From positions 62,001 through 126,000 of the IMG/VR virus record IMGVR_UViG_3300042350_004528: 64,000 bases of DNA; one strand, written 5' to 3'. Of this stretch, positions 27,693-36,524 are shown piece by piece (position 1 is the stretch's first letter; every line of letters begins with the position of its first letter). This stretch comes from a virus. The position numbers and the translations under genes were made by a program. Below the pieces are notes generated by a model. The model was not told the DNA's origin. It made no database searches and saw only the letters and a program-made list of their open reading frames with translations.

Positions 27693-29168
27693 ATGTTTAA
27701 AACTGAGTTAGAAAAAGGAACTTACTATGATTTTGTCTTAACAAACGATTGTAGATCATTTAATAGAAATATTAACAATAGTCTTTTATTTCATATTGAT
27801 GTTACGGAAGATTTATGTGATAAATCTGGTTTTAAGTTAAAAGAAGATGTATTGATAAAAAATATATCACTAACTGGTTATGATAATTTTTTTATACCAG
27901 CAGAAAATTCATTGTCAGGCGTCATAATCGATCCAGAAATTGAATATCAATTTATATCTGGCGACACATTTTGTCTTCATGAAGTTTCTGGTTACACAAA
28001 AAACCTTAAATATAATATAGAAGAGCACGGGGGTTATAACCAATTAGATGGCGGTTTTTATCAAGGTTTTTTTAAATTATTTGGTTATCCAGTTGAATTT
28101 TTCCCATCAAGAATGAGAAAGGGGTGGACTGTTAACATGTTATTACATTTACCAACTGGAGCAACGAGTGGGACAACAACTGGAGCAACGAGTGGGACAA
28201 CATTAAATGATATTTTTAACAATCCAGGTTTTGTTTTTTACATTGGAACACGAGCTGAAAATAAATTTTCAGATTTAACCGATGTTGAGGTTACAAAATT
28301 AAAAGATGATTACTCGTTTCAATTTTTAGACACATATAATTTATATACCGTAAATTATTACACGTTAAACGGTTTACCATATACTGGTTATTTTAATTAT
28401 TATAATGGTATACCTTACATTGGTAGATCGTATAATTCACTAACATCAGTCCCGTTAACATATAACAACAAATATAAAGACATTTTAAATAATGCATTGG
28501 GTATAAGAATTACACCAGATGGAAGAGTGGGTTATAGGACAATATATGAAACGGATCCTTGCTACACTGGACAAACACAAGAGGTTAGTGGTATAACAAA
28601 CAACTCGTTTATTGATTATACATTACTCTGTGATGATTTTACAACACACAAAATTATCACAAAATATTTCACAATTGAAGATTCGTATACAAAATTACCT
28701 GTTGTAAACCTTTCGGACGAAAAATACGTGTTAGTCACAGTTACATTTGAGAGAGATTTTAGTTATGACAATAAGTGTCAATTAAAATATGGTGAATATA
28801 AGAAAGGTGCTTTAAGTATTTTATTAAACGGATTTACGGTTTATCGTAATCATAAATTTACTGAAATTATACCTCATGAGTTAGACGTTGAATCAAAATA
28901 TCAAGAAGGTGTTCCTTTTAATATATCATATGGTGGCGGTACACAAGGATTGTATGAAGCGGTTTATTTAGATGGGGCCAAAGAGGTTGACGGCATACTT
29001 GAAAAGTTTTTTGCTGGAACATTTGATGGTGGTGTTAAATTTATCGAAATGTACTCAACCCCATTATATTCTATTGAAATAAGGGATACAATTAAAAATA
29101 AATTATCAGAATACGATTTATTTTTCCCAAAAGGAGGTAGGCGTGTATTTATTAAAAACATAATCTAA
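27693..29168 (+). CDS. Beta-rich virion protein, probable fibre or receptor-binding part
   Basis: The 491-residue protein is rich in Tyr, Thr, Asn and Gly. The N-terminus (ELEKGTYYDFVLTNDCRS) precedes a strand-rich body with GIRITPDGRVGYRTIYE and a Lam-G-like VLVTVTFERDFSY segment. A short tandem repeat, two 8-residue units (TGATSGTT), at about residues 155-170 is encoded by two 24-bp repeats and resembles the TGIT repeat of the 56543 gene. These are common in loop inserts of phage fibres. Its last base overlaps the next start codon. Specific function is not known. Confidence 0.55.
   Translation: MFKTELEKGTYYDFVLTNDCRSFNRNINNSLLFHIDVTEDLCDKSGFKLKEDVLIKNISLTGYDNFFIPAENSLSGVIIDPEIEYQFISGDTFCLHEVSGYTKNLKYNIEEHGGYNQLDGGFYQGFFKLFGYPVEFFPSRMRKGWTVNMLLHLPTGATSGTTTGATSGTTLNDIFNNPGFVFYIGTRAENKFSDLTDVEVTKLKDDYSFQFLDTYNLYTVNYYTLNGLPYTGYFNYYNGIPYIGRSYNSLTSVPLTYNNKYKDILNNALGIRITPDGRVGYRTIYETDPCYTGQTQEVSGITNNSFIDYTLLCDDFTTHKIITKYFTIEDSYTKLPVVNLSDEKYVLVTVTFERDFSYDNKCQLKYGEYKKGALSILLNGFTVYRNHKFTEIIPHELDVESKYQEGVPFNISYGGGTQGLYEAVYLDGAKEVDGILEKFFAGTFDGGVKFIEMYSTPLYSIEIRDTIKNKLSEYDLFFPKGGRRVFIKNII
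28155..28202 (+). repeat. Two 24-bp tandem repeats in the fibre gene
   Basis: The unit 28155-28178 is repeated exactly at 28179-28202. Both encode TGATSGTT. They are in frame, so changes in copy number would lengthen or shorten the loop without a frameshift. Confidence 0.75.
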
Positions 29169-29572
29169 TGGTATTTTCAATAAGACAATATTCAACTTTA
29201 CCCACATTAAAAATGAGGTTATACCGAGATGGTAGAAACGATTATAATCGTTTTGAGGAGTTATTGGAAAATTCCGTTATAACTTTCGCTATGAAAGAAG
29301 AAAAAACTGGAATTTATAAAATAGCAAACAAAGAAGCTAAAATTATTTTAAAAGATCCTTGTTCCGAAAATAGTAAAAAAGAATATTACATAGCGTATGA
29401 TTTTACCAGTGAAGATACTGAAAAACCTGGGATTTACATAGGCGAGTTCAAAATTAATTTTTTGGATGCAACACTACAACCTAATGGCGAACTTATCGTT
29501 CCTATCGGCGAACAATTGTATATTCATATCCTTGATTCTTTCGTAAAAAACGACATCACATATATAAATTAA
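29168..29572 (+). CDS. Small beta-rich virion protein, BppU-like fold possible
   Basis: A 134-residue protein starting MVFSIRQYSTLPTLKMRLYR. The segments VITFAMKEEKTGIYKIANKE, YYIAYDFTSEDT, KPGIYIGEFKINFLD and LIVPIGEQLYIHILDSF follow the order of the Ig-like N-terminal domain of baseplate upper proteins (BppU/DUF2479-like): a membrane-free beta sandwich that attaches fibres. It is the last gene of the 24597 operon, directly after the fibre-like gene and overlapping its stop by one base, which suits a fibre attachment role. The fold call is an inference. Confidence 0.5.
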   Translation: MVFSIRQYSTLPTLKMRLYRDGRNDYNRFEELLENSVITFAMKEEKTGIYKIANKEAKIILKDPCSENSKKEYYIAYDFTSEDTEKPGIYIGEFKINFLDATLQPNGELIVPIGEQLYIHILDSFVKNDITYIN

Positions 29573-29581
29573 CGGCCAGGA

Positions 29582-29613
29582 TTTGCTTTTTAATGAATAG
29601 TTTACTATCTTTG
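29582..29613 (+). promoter_or_regulatory. Early promoter of Bacteroidetes type before the DNA polymerase gene
   Basis: TTTG at 29582-29585 and TATCTTTG at 29606-29613 with a 20-bp spacer match the Bacteroidetes consensus exactly. The polymerase ATG at 29634 follows 20 nt later. Confidence 0.75.
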
Positions 29614-29633
29614 TGGCAAATTTGGGGTAAAAT

Positions 29634-32600
29634 ATGTCTGATTATAAAATATCGTTGAGTGAAGTCGAGTCGTTTTTATTAGGTCATGATGACGAAAAAT
29701 ATATCGTAAATTTAGAGTACGATAAAGAAACGAATTTAATTTACAAGTTCAAACAACTACCTGACGGTACAAAAACGACCGAAACCGAACCGCTTAAGTC
29801 CTTTATGTGGATGAAACACCTCGGCGAGTTAAAAGAAAACCTTAATTTTTACGGTAAAAACGACCTGAATATTCAAAATGCTAGAAAAGAATACGGTATA
29901 ACCATAACTGAACTTGATCACCAAAATCACCCTAAGCTTGAGACTGGTTACCAATATTTGGTAACTTGCGATCAGGGGCATGAAAGGATGTTGCAGTTTT
30001 TTAGAAACGGAGGTCTCTATGGTGGTGTGTATGATAGACGTAATGGTATAAATGAAAACTTCTTGATTTTGAGTCCTATTGAGCAATACCTAATATCAAC
30101 AGGTAAAAGGCTTTTTAAGGGTTATGAGGACTACGATAATCTAGAAAAATTCGTATTCGACTTAGAGACAACTGGCTTGGATCCTAAAACTTCTAGAATA
30201 TTTTTAGTTGGTTGTAAGTCAAATAATGGCTTTGAGGAATTGTTTGATTGTGAAACCGATGGTGACAATGCTGACAGAAGCGAAGTTGCCGCGATAGCTA
30301 AATTTTTTGCGGTTATCGATTATTTAAAACCAACAATAATTGGCGGGTACAATAGTGCAAACTTTGACTGGGATTTTATTTTTAAAAGATGTGAGATACT
30401 TGGTATTGATATAACTAAAATCGCCAAAACACTAAAAAACGGTGAAGTTATTAATAATCGAGATGGTATATTAAAATTGGGTAATGAGATTGAAAACTAT
30501 GTCCAAACAAATATGTTTGGATATTCGATTATTGATATCATACACTCAGTTAGACGTGCACAAGCGATTGACTCTAGTATGAAATCAGCGTCATTAAAAT
30601 ACGTTTGTAAGTATAATAAAGTAGCAAAAAAGAATCGTGTTTATATTAAAGGTGATAAAATTGGCGCTTTATGGTCTAGCGATAAAAAATATTATTTTGA
30701 TGATAAGACTGGTTCTTATTTAGAGATAAAACCAAAATTTGAAAAAATGGATTATATCACAAGAGAAATTGTTCGAGATAATCCTAAAAAAATATTTGTT
30801 TTCGGTGATAATGATGAGCGTGATGGTTTTGGTGGCCAGGCTGGTCAAATGAGGGGTGAAAAAAATTCAATTGGAATACCAACAAAGAAAAAACCAACAA
30901 TGGATCCCGATGCGTTCTATTGCGATTCCGAATTTGAAGAAAATAAGAAAAAGATTAATTATGCGGTAACGCAAATTTTATCAAAAATACGAGATGGTTA
31001 TAGTGTTGTTTTTCCATCAGATGGTCTTGGTACTGGTTTAGCTGAATTACCAAAAAGAGCGCCAAAAACTTATCAGTTTTTAGTTGCAAATATTAATGCG
31101 ATTGAAAAATATATTAACAATGATTGGATTGAAGTCGATGGTAAATATATAGTTAAAAGGTATTTGATGGATGACTTATGGGAAACCATGGAAGTTGACA
31201 ACATCTATAATCAAACATCTTTTATGTTGGCTAAAATGATCCCAACTACATATCAAAGAGTGTCAACTATGGGTACCGCTGGGTTGTGGAAACTACTAAT
31301 GTTAACATGGTCTTATGAGAAAAATTTAGCAATACCAGTTTCGGACAGAAAAAGAGATTTTGTTGGTGGTCTATCAAGATTATTAAAAGTTGGGTTTTCA
31401 AAAGACCTGAGAAAAATGGACTTTAACTCACTATATCCAGCTATACAATTAGCACATGATGTGTTCCCGTCTGTCGATGTTAGTGGTGTGATGAAATCTT
31501 TCTTAAAATATTTCCACTCTGAAAGATTTAAAGCAAAGGACTTGGCTAAAAAATATGGTAAAGAGGGTAATAAACAACTTGAGTCACTCTACAAAAGAAA
31601 ACAATTACCGCTTAAAATCTTTATCAACTCGATGTTCGGTGCGCTTGGCGCCCCAAATGCGTTCCCATGGGCTGAAATGGATGTCGCTGAGGGTATAACA
31701 TGTAGAGCTAGACAGTACCTCCGCTTAATGGTTAAATTCTTTATGAAAAGGGGTTACCAACCAACTGTACTTGACACTGACGGTGTTAACTTCATGGCGC
31801 CAAGTACAGGTGAAGAATATTTTTATTATGTGGGTAAAGGTTATAATAGTGAAGTTGTTGCGGGTAAAGAATACAGAGGTGTACATGCCGTTGTTGCTGA
31901 ATTTAATGATTTATATATGAAAGGCGAGATGGCACTTGGTTTAGATGGTATGTGGCCAGCGACACTAAATTTAGCTCGTAAAAACTACGCTCTACTTGAA
32001 AATGATGGTAGTATTAGTTTAACTGGAAATACGATTAAATCTAAAAAGCTACCAATTTATATTGAAGAGTTTTTGGATAAGTCTATTGTTTTACTTTTAA
32101 ATGGTAAGGGTTATGAATTCGTCCAACTTTACTACGATTACATCGGTAAAATATGTGATAAAAAAATACCTTTGGCTAAAATCGCAACCAAAGCGAGGGT
32201 TAAAAAAACCATCGAGCAATATAGAAACAGAGGTGTTAATAAAAATGGGCAACCGTTACCAAAGCAAGCTCATATGGAATTAGCTATTTTAAATAACATA
32301 TCGGTTAGTTTGGGTGATACACTTTATTATGTAAATAACGGCACAAAAAAATCCCATGGCGATATTCAAACAACTAAAAAATGCAAACTAAAAGCAGCTG
32401 AAGTTAGATTGTATGAAATTAATAATGGTAAATCACCTGGCCCAGAGTATTATGATATAACTGAAAAAATAAATTGCTATCTTCTTGATGAAAAACAAAT
32501 GGAAGTTAACCCAGAAGCCGTTGGGGAATATAATGTTGAAAAATATGTTGCAATGTTTAATTCGAGAATCAAAGGACTTTTGGTTAATTTTGATATTAAG

Positions 32601-32840
32601 GTTAGAAACCAAATACTAATTAACAACCCAGAGGAAAAAAAGAATTGGATGGTTTCTGAACTTGAGATGGTTAATAGCCAACCAAATAAAGAATCTGATC
32701 AAGATACAATTGAAGAGTTGTTCACACCATCTGGTCTTGAAAAAGATTATTGGGGTAGATATAACTATAACCCAGATTTTTGGTTTACCGATAATACCAG
32801 CTTTACTATCCCAGGTTTAGGTCGAGAAGTACCAGTTTAA
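29634..32840 (+). CDS. gp43: Family B DNA polymerase with 3'-5' exonuclease and nested FGDN/GGQA domain
   Basis: The 1068-residue protein has the family B set: exonuclease motif I VFDLETTGLD (about 174-183), motif II GGYNSANFDWDF (about 236-247), a motif III candidate KRYLMDDLWETM (about 508-519), polymerase motif A DFNSLYP (about 596), motif B KIFINSMFGALG (about 660) and motif C DTDGVNF (about 714). Residues about 377-497, between exonuclease motifs II and III, hold an extra domain (FVFGDNDERDGFGGQAGQM, NSIGIPTKKKP, FPSDGLGTGLAEL, RAPKTYQF) usually seen as a separate phage protein. It is under an early promoter and replicates the phage genome. The extra domain interrupts the exonuclease fold but all catalytic acidic residues are still visible. 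Confidence 0.9.
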   Translation: MSDYKISLSEVESFLLGHDDEKYIVNLEYDKETNLIYKFKQLPDGTKTTETEPLKSFMWMKHLGELKENLNFYGKNDLNIQNARKEYGITITELDHQNHPKLETGYQYLVTCDQGHERMLQFFRNGGLYGGVYDRRNGINENFLILSPIEQYLISTGKRLFKGYEDYDNLEKFVFDLETTGLDPKTSRIFLVGCKSNNGFEELFDCETDGDNADRSEVAAIAKFFAVIDYLKPTIIGGYNSANFDWDFIFKRCEILGIDITKIAKTLKNGEVINNRDGILKLGNEIENYVQTNMFGYSIIDIIHSVRRAQAIDSSMKSASLKYVCKYNKVAKKNRVYIKGDKIGALWSSDKKYYFDDKTGSYLEIKPKFEKMDYITREIVRDNPKKIFVFGDNDERDGFGGQAGQMRGEKNSIGIPTKKKPTMDPDAFYCDSEFEENKKKINYAVTQILSKIRDGYSVVFPSDGLGTGLAELPKRAPKTYQFLVANINAIEKYINNDWIEVDGKYIVKRYLMDDLWETMEVDNIYNQTSFMLAKMIPTTYQRVSTMGTAGLWKLLMLTWSYEKNLAIPVSDRKRDFVGGLSRLLKVGFSKDLRKMDFNSLYPAIQLAHDVFPSVDVSGVMKSFLKYFHSERFKAKDLAKKYGKEGNKQLESLYKRKQLPLKIFINSMFGALGAPNAFPWAEMDVAEGITCRARQYLRLMVKFFMKRGYQPTVLDTDGVNFMAPSTGEEYFYYVGKGYNSEVVAGKEYRGVHAVVAEFNDLYMKGEMALGLDGMWPATLNLARKNYALLENDGSISLTGNTIKSKKLPIYIEEFLDKSIVLLLNGKGYEFVQLYYDYIGKICDKKIPLAKIATKARVKKTIEQYRNRGVNKNGQPLPKQAHMELAILNNISVSLGDTLYYVNNGTKKSHGDIQTTKKCKLKAAEVRLYEINNGKSPGPEYYDITEKINCYLLDEKQMEVNPEAVGEYNVEKYVAMFNSRIKGLLVNFDIKVRNQILINNPEEKKNWMVSELEMVNSQPNKESDQDTIEELFTPSGLEKDYWGRYNYNPDFWFTDNTSFTIPGLGREVPV

Positions 32841-32862
32841 TTAACAAATGCATTTTCCTAGA

Positions 32863-32870
32863 TATTTATA
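32863..32870 (+). promoter_or_regulatory. Late promoter TATTTATA before the 32888 operon
   Basis: CTAGATATTTATAATAAAA lies between the polymerase stop and the ATG at 32888; the octamer ends 17 nt before the ATG. This separates the late structural genes from the early polymerase. Confidence 0.6.
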
Positions 32871-32887
32871 ATAAAATATTAAATAAC

Positions 32888-33418
32888 ATGGAAGATGGTA
32901 TAAAAGAGTTTGTTAATTTGGATGGTAGTATTATTAGTAGTAAAGTTCCTAATATTGACCCAAAAACCTCTGCCAAAACAACGACAGATAAAAGTGTAAG
33001 GATGAGAACTCAACCTTATAACTGGACAATATATAACGTAAAATTACAAGAAAAAGAACTACCTTATTCCAACGAAGCTAATAAAATGGCTAAAGATCCA
33101 GAAAGTTTTTACAAATTTTTGGAATCTGTTGGTGAATCTGAAAAATTTGAAGAGTACTTTGAAGCCAAATCAACGCCAGAATCTAAACTAAAAGAAATTA
33201 GTAAGGAAAAAGCGTATAAAATGATGGAGACTCTTTTAGCGAAAAAAAATCAAGTTGGCGATGTTTTAACAAAACAAGTTCCCACAATCGATGAAATTAA
33301 AAATAAAGAAGTTTTATTATTAGATAAACTAACAAAAATCGCCGAGACAATTAAGGAAGTAATGTCTGAGGACGAAAAAAAAGTTATTTTATCTTATTTC
33401 GGTGAAAAGATAAGATAA
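32888..33418 (+). CDS. Unknown late protein (176 aa)
   Basis: A hydrophilic Lys/Glu-rich protein with a helical C-terminal half (SKEKAYKMMETLLAKK, DKLTKIAETIKEVMSEDEKK), no signal peptide and no recognised motif. The N-terminal part carries a TRQPYNWTIYNVKLQ-like segment (RTQPYNWTIYNVKLQEKELP). It is the first gene after a late promoter and is followed within one base by the next gene, so it may be a minor head protein or an internal scaffold-like component; the sequence does not decide. Confidence 0.6.
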   Translation: MEDGIKEFVNLDGSIISSKVPNIDPKTSAKTTTDKSVRMRTQPYNWTIYNVKLQEKELPYSNEANKMAKDPESFYKFLESVGESEKFEEYFEAKSTPESKLKEISKEKAYKMMETLLAKKNQVGDVLTKQVPTIDEIKNKEVLLLDKLTKIAETIKEVMSEDEKKVILSYFGEKIR

Positions 33419-33419
33419 A

Positions 33420-33887
33420 ATGTCAAACTCAAAATTAATCGGTAAAATATTCCCAGTACCCGAAAAAGTATTGAAAGAGCTTGGGAAAAACTTAAAAAAA
33501 TTCTCGGACAAAAGAGAATCTAAAGGTTTTAATCGAGCTATTTTTATTCTTGAAAGAAAGGCTTGCACATATGAGCAACTTAAAAGAATAAAAAATTACT
33601 TTGATTATATAACTGACGAAAATTATGATGAGATTGAATATTTATTAAATGGTGGGGATGTTATGAAAAATTGGGTTAATTATACTTTAGATCAAGCAAG
33701 AAAAAGTGTTTATGGTACAAAATCAGCTAGAAAAAACGCTGGAATGGAAAACCAATTTAGGTCTGACGCTGAAGACAACGTGAATCCAGTTACACCAACA
33801 TTAAAATCAACACCAGAATTTATGTCAACATCAGAGTTGATGGAAGAAGTAAATAAAATAAAAGAAATATACAAAAATTTAAATTAA
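33420..33887 (+). CDS. Unknown late protein (155 aa)
   Basis: Basic N-terminal half (LIGKIFPVPEKVLKELGKNL, then IFILERKACTYEQLKRIKNY), followed by a LLNGGDVMKNWVNYTLDQAR segment and a Ser/Thr/Glu-rich C-terminus. The segment with YEQLKRIKNYFDYI resembles small phage proteins of unknown role. No motif, signal or membrane region recognised. It is in the middle of a tightly spaced operon of small late genes; the start is one base after the previous stop. Confidence 0.6.
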   Translation: MSNSKLIGKIFPVPEKVLKELGKNLKKFSDKRESKGFNRAIFILERKACTYEQLKRIKNYFDYITDENYDEIEYLLNGGDVMKNWVNYTLDQARKSVYGTKSARKNAGMENQFRSDAEDNVNPVTPTLKSTPEFMSTSELMEEVNKIKEIYKNLN

Positions 33888-33888
33888 A

Positions 33889-34155
33889 ATGGCAGACACC
33901 GTTAGAATTCCAGCCTCAGAACAGCTTAGAAAAGTCGCTGTTGATGAAAGAGAGGGTAAATTATTCCCTATCAATGAATATAAACCAACTTCATCAGAGT
34001 ATGGCGCAGGTCACCCAAATGCGTTATCAGATGGTGACGAAAAAGGAAAAGGCGAAACACAGACAATTGGTGGTAAAACAGATATTTTAACCAGAAGTGC
34101 GTTAAAAGCTGTGAATCAATATAGTGACTCAGCACCATATACTTCACCAGAATAA
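33889..34155 (+). CDS. Small Gly/Ser/Lys-rich late protein (88 aa)
   Basis: An 88-residue hydrophilic, probably disordered protein (RIPASEQLRKVAVDEREGKL, EYGAGHPNALSDGDEKGKGE). It has no recognised motif. It is coupled to its neighbours by one-base spacing, so it is likely expressed with them, perhaps a small virion or scaffold component (inference). Confidence 0.55.
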   Translation: MADTVRIPASEQLRKVAVDEREGKLFPINEYKPTSSEYGAGHPNALSDGDEKGKGETQTIGGKTDILTRSALKAVNQYSDSAPYTSPE

Positions 34156-34173
34156 CTTTACATTTCGAAATTT

Positions 34174-34701
34174 ATGCTTATACTTGAACAATCTGAAAGA
34201 GATAAATTAACCTTATTAAAAAAAGCAATTGAAGATAAGGTTGAAATTTCTTTTTGGTATAAAGGTATTAAATTTAGAGATCCAAAAGAAAAGAATTATA
34301 CAAGACAAAATTGGAGATTTGCTCAACCAACCGACCTGGGTAAAAGTAAAGCAACCGACAAATGGATGCTTAGAGCCTACCAAATCGGTGGAACTACAAA
34401 CTCAAATCAGAAAGCATGGAAAACTTTTTTAGTTGATGAAATGAGTAGTATAACTTTAATGAATGGTGATAATAGCTCATATAAACCTTTTCAGGCACCA
34501 GCGGGTTCTGGATTCAGTACAGCGGGTGATAAAAAGATGAAAAATGACAGACCAGAATTAAAATTAGATTTGAGTAAAAAACCAATTGATAACCAAAATA
34601 AGATAGAACAACCACCAGTTGAAAATCCAGAGAAAGAACAGTTAGCTGAAAGCAAAGGGTTTTTAAATTGGATTTTAAATTTTAACTATGAATCAGAATG
34701 A
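34174..34701 (+). CDS. WYL-like domain protein in the late operon
   Basis: Residues 1-105 look like a WYL domain: ERDKLTLLKKAIEDKVEISF, then W-Y-K-G-I, NWRFAQPTDLGKSKATDKWM, LRAYQIGG and a closing KTFLVDEMSSITLMNG. WYL domains are SH3-like folds that bind nucleotides or DNA ends and act as ligand sensors in bacterial regulators. Residues 110-175 are low-complexity (Lys, Asn, Pro, Glu), ending in a hydrophobic FLNWILNFNYE. No DNA-binding domain is attached. It sits among small late genes. The WYL call is moderate. Confidence 0.5.
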   Translation: MLILEQSERDKLTLLKKAIEDKVEISFWYKGIKFRDPKEKNYTRQNWRFAQPTDLGKSKATDKWMLRAYQIGGTTNSNQKAWKTFLVDEMSSITLMNGDNSSYKPFQAPAGSGFSTAGDKKMKNDRPELKLDLSKKPIDNQNKIEQPPVENPEKEQLAESKGFLNWILNFNYESE

Positions 34702-35248
34702 TAAAATGAATTTTTTAGCACAATCAATACAAAGTGCTAGAAAAGTTATGGAAAAAGTTGAGGGTGTTTCAGTAACCGCAAAAAGTGATTATGGTAAAAA
34801 ACCCATGACTGAAGAAGATATTGACAGGATGTTAGACTCAGATGGTAATGATTTGATTTCAGAAGCACAAATGCAAAAAAAATCAAATAATATGAGAAAT
34901 TTATCAACATCAAAAATGCCAGCGGCGATTTTAAAGTCTTTTCAAGAAAACCCAATCATAGATCCAACAGCTCCAGTTGGTATGGAATCAATGATGCAAG
35001 AAATAACAAAAAAAGTTGCTCCAGTAAAAACGGAGACGATTAACGAAGGCCATGGTATTCTTTACGAATCACAAAAAACGGCCCCAGTTATGGACACCAA
35101 ATTAATTGAATATATTATCAAAAAGACGGTAGAAGAAACATTAGAACAAGTTAGTAAAAAAACCGCTATTGATGAAAATATCCAAATTAAAATTGGTGAT
35201 AAAACCTTTGGGGGGAAGTTAACCGCCCTCAAGGAAGTTAAAAAATAA
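34688..35248 (+). CDS. Unknown helical late protein (186 aa)
   Basis: It overlaps the previous gene by 14 bp and starts MNQNDKMNFLAQSIQSARKV. The middle (PMTEEDIDRMLDSDGNDLIS) and the last 50 residues (DTKLIEYIIKKTVEETLEQV, then IKIGDKTFGGKLTALKEVKK) are helical and charged. No family recognised; a scaffolding or internal head protein is possible because of its helical, charged character and operon position. Confidence 0.55.
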   Translation: MNQNDKMNFLAQSIQSARKVMEKVEGVSVTAKSDYGKKPMTEEDIDRMLDSDGNDLISEAQMQKKSNNMRNLSTSKMPAAILKSFQENPIIDPTAPVGMESMMQEITKKVAPVKTETINEGHGILYESQKTAPVMDTKLIEYIIKKTVEETLEQVSKKTAIDENIQIKIGDKTFGGKLTALKEVKK

Positions 35249-35273
35249 AATAAACATTTTAAAAAGAAAAAAC

Positions 35274-35435
35274 ATGAACAAAGAACAAGTATTAGGTTTA
35301 GTGCGTCACATTTTAACTTTTGTTGGTGGTATTTTAGTTGCAAAAGGACTTGCAACTGAAACACAATCAGTTGAGTTAGTTGGTGCTTTAGCAACCGCAA
35401 TTGGTGGCATTTGGTCGATTTTGTCAAAGAAATAA
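35274..35435 (+). CDS. Putative holin (53 aa, one membrane segment)
   Basis: A short frame of 53 residues with start ATG at 35274: an N-terminal helix with HILTFVGGILVAKGLA, then ETQSVELVGALATAIGGIWS and a terminal basic SKK. The hydrophobic stretches at residues 13-26 and 34-50 could form one or two membrane helices. Size, polarity and placement resemble small phage holins, which open the inner membrane for lysis. No endolysin is recognisable nearby. Its start is 25 nt after the preceding stop. Evidence for function is only compositional. Confidence 0.55.
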   Translation: MNKEQVLGLVRHILTFVGGILVAKGLATETQSVELVGALATAIGGIWSILSKK

Positions 35436-35461
35436 TAAGCTTAAAACAAAATTAATAGCAC

Positions 35462-35650
35462 ATGGGTAAAACAATTAAATTCTGCAAAAACAAATGCTGC
35501 CCAGTTGTTGAAATACAAGAAAATGCCATTGTCTTAGGTGACAAAAATGGCCCAGAAGGTATTACAACATGGACAAAAAGTCAATTTAAAGACTTTGTTG
35601 AGGCGGCAAAAAATGGTAAATTTGATAAAGTTGTCGAAGAAACCAATTAA
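35462..35650 (+). CDS. Small Cys-containing protein, DUF397-like layout
   Basis: A 62-residue protein with CKNKCCPVVEIQENAIVLGD and ITTWTKSQFKDFVEAAKNGK. The layout, a Cys-Val-Glu strand, a short loop and a Trp/Phe-containing helix ending in a G-K-F motif, resembles the DUF397 type of small domain, though the similarity may be coincidental. It is the last gene before a strong terminator, in the same late transcript as the holin-like gene. Function unknown. Confidence 0.5.
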   Translation: MGKTIKFCKNKCCPVVEIQENAIVLGDKNGPEGITTWTKSQFKDFVEAAKNGKFDKVVEETN

Positions 35651-35671
35651 ATTATTAGAAAATAATTAATT

Positions 35672-35703
35672 AAAGGGGTTAAGTGATTAACCCCTTTTTT
35701 TTT
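35672..35703 (+). terminator. Intrinsic terminator after the 32888-35650 operon
   Basis: AAAGGGGTTAA (35672-35682) pairs with TTAACCCCTTT (35687-35697) over 11 bp with a GTGA loop, followed by a T-run to 35703. Confidence 0.9.
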
Positions 35704-35728
35704 GCGTAATATTTCTTATTATTGTTAT

Positions 35729-36124
35729 ATGAATGAAATAGTTTGGGTAAACGGAACTTTTGACATCTTACATAACGGTCATTTTAGATTAATTAACTAC
35801 GCATCGTCATTAGGTAAACTAATAATCGGAATTGATAGTGATGCCAGAGTGAAAAAAATAAAAGGTGATAATAGGCCATACCATAACCAATTTGAAAGGC
35901 ACTATAATTTAATATCGATAAAGGGGGTTTATAACGTATTAATCTTTGATAGTGATGAAGAGTTAAAAGAATTAATAAAAATGAACTCACCAGACTACTT
36001 TGTTATTGGTTCTGATTATAAAGATAAAAAAATAATTGGCGCTGAATACGCGAAAGAAATGATCTTCTTTAACAGAATAAATTTCTCAACAACAGAAATC
36101 TTAAAATTATGGGACATAAAATAA
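35729..36124 (+). CDS. Nucleotidyltransferase of the cytidylyltransferase-like family
   Basis: The 131-residue product shows the family signature: [20 protein letters not shown] at residues 6-25 (HxGH active-site motif HNGH) and [13 protein letters not shown] plus IGSDYKDK later. This fold includes glycerol-3-phosphate cytidylyltransferase and the HldE adenylyltransferase domain, which activate sugars or polyols for cell-surface polymers. The start at 35729 (MNEIVWVN) places the conserved strand correctly; the earlier TTG falls inside the terminator T-run. It opens a long cluster of sugar genes and overlaps the next gene by 16 bp. Confidence 0.85.
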   Translation: MNEIVWVNGTFDILHNGHFRLINYASSLGKLIIGIDSDARVKKIKGDNRPYHNQFERHYNLISIKGVYNVLIFDSDEELKELIKMNSPDYFVIGSDYKDKKIIGAEYAKEMIFFNRINFSTTEILKLWDIK

Positions 36125-36510
36125 AACCAAAAGTCATCAATGCAAAAGAATGCGAAAGTTGTAATATACCAAAAGGCTGGGGGCACGAAATTATTTTTGA
36201 AAATAATGAACTATATTGTGGTAAATTACTTTGTTTTAAAGCTGGGGCTAAGTTTTCTATGCATTACCACATGATAAAAGATGAAGCGTGGTATGTTAAA
36301 GAAGGTAAATTCATTTACAGGTGGATTGACACGGATAATGCCGATATTCATGAAATTGAATTACGAGAGGGCGACAGTGTTAGGCAATTACCAGGTCAAC
36401 CGCACCAATTAGAAGCGGTTACCGATGGTATCGTTTTTGAGGTTTCAACACAACATTTTGATTATGATTCCTATCGCGTATTAAAAGGTGATTCAAATAA
36501 ACCCCAATAA
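36109..36510 (+). CDS. Cupin-domain protein (sugar isomerase/epimerase type)
   Basis: A 133-residue single cupin: [20 protein letters not shown], then [20 protein letters not shown] (metal ligands H-x-H and E) and the second motif [20 protein letters not shown]. Cupins of this length next to nucleotidyltransferases act on phosphosugars or as mannose-6-phosphate isomerase-like proteins. The ending [20 protein letters not shown] is also a usual cupin end. Metal-binding residues are present. Likely part of the sugar pathway here; exact substrate unknown. Confidence 0.8.
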   Translation: MGHKIKPKVINAKECESCNIPKGWGHEIIFENNELYCGKLLCFKAGAKFSMHYHMIKDEAWYVKEGKFIYRWIDTDNADIHEIELREGDSVRQLPGQPHQLEAVTDGIVFEVSTQHFDYDSYRVLKGDSNKPQ

Positions 36511-36524
36511 AATTAATAAAATAC

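Noticed and set aside
29634-32840. Intein in the DNA polymerase gene
   Set aside because: The extra region lacks the Cys/Ser start and the His-Asn end of inteins, and matches a known stand-alone domain instead.
35717-35724. Early promoter -7 box TATTATTG before the 35729 gene
   Set aside because: No TTG or TTTG at a 20-bp spacing upstream; the region is the T-run of a terminator.
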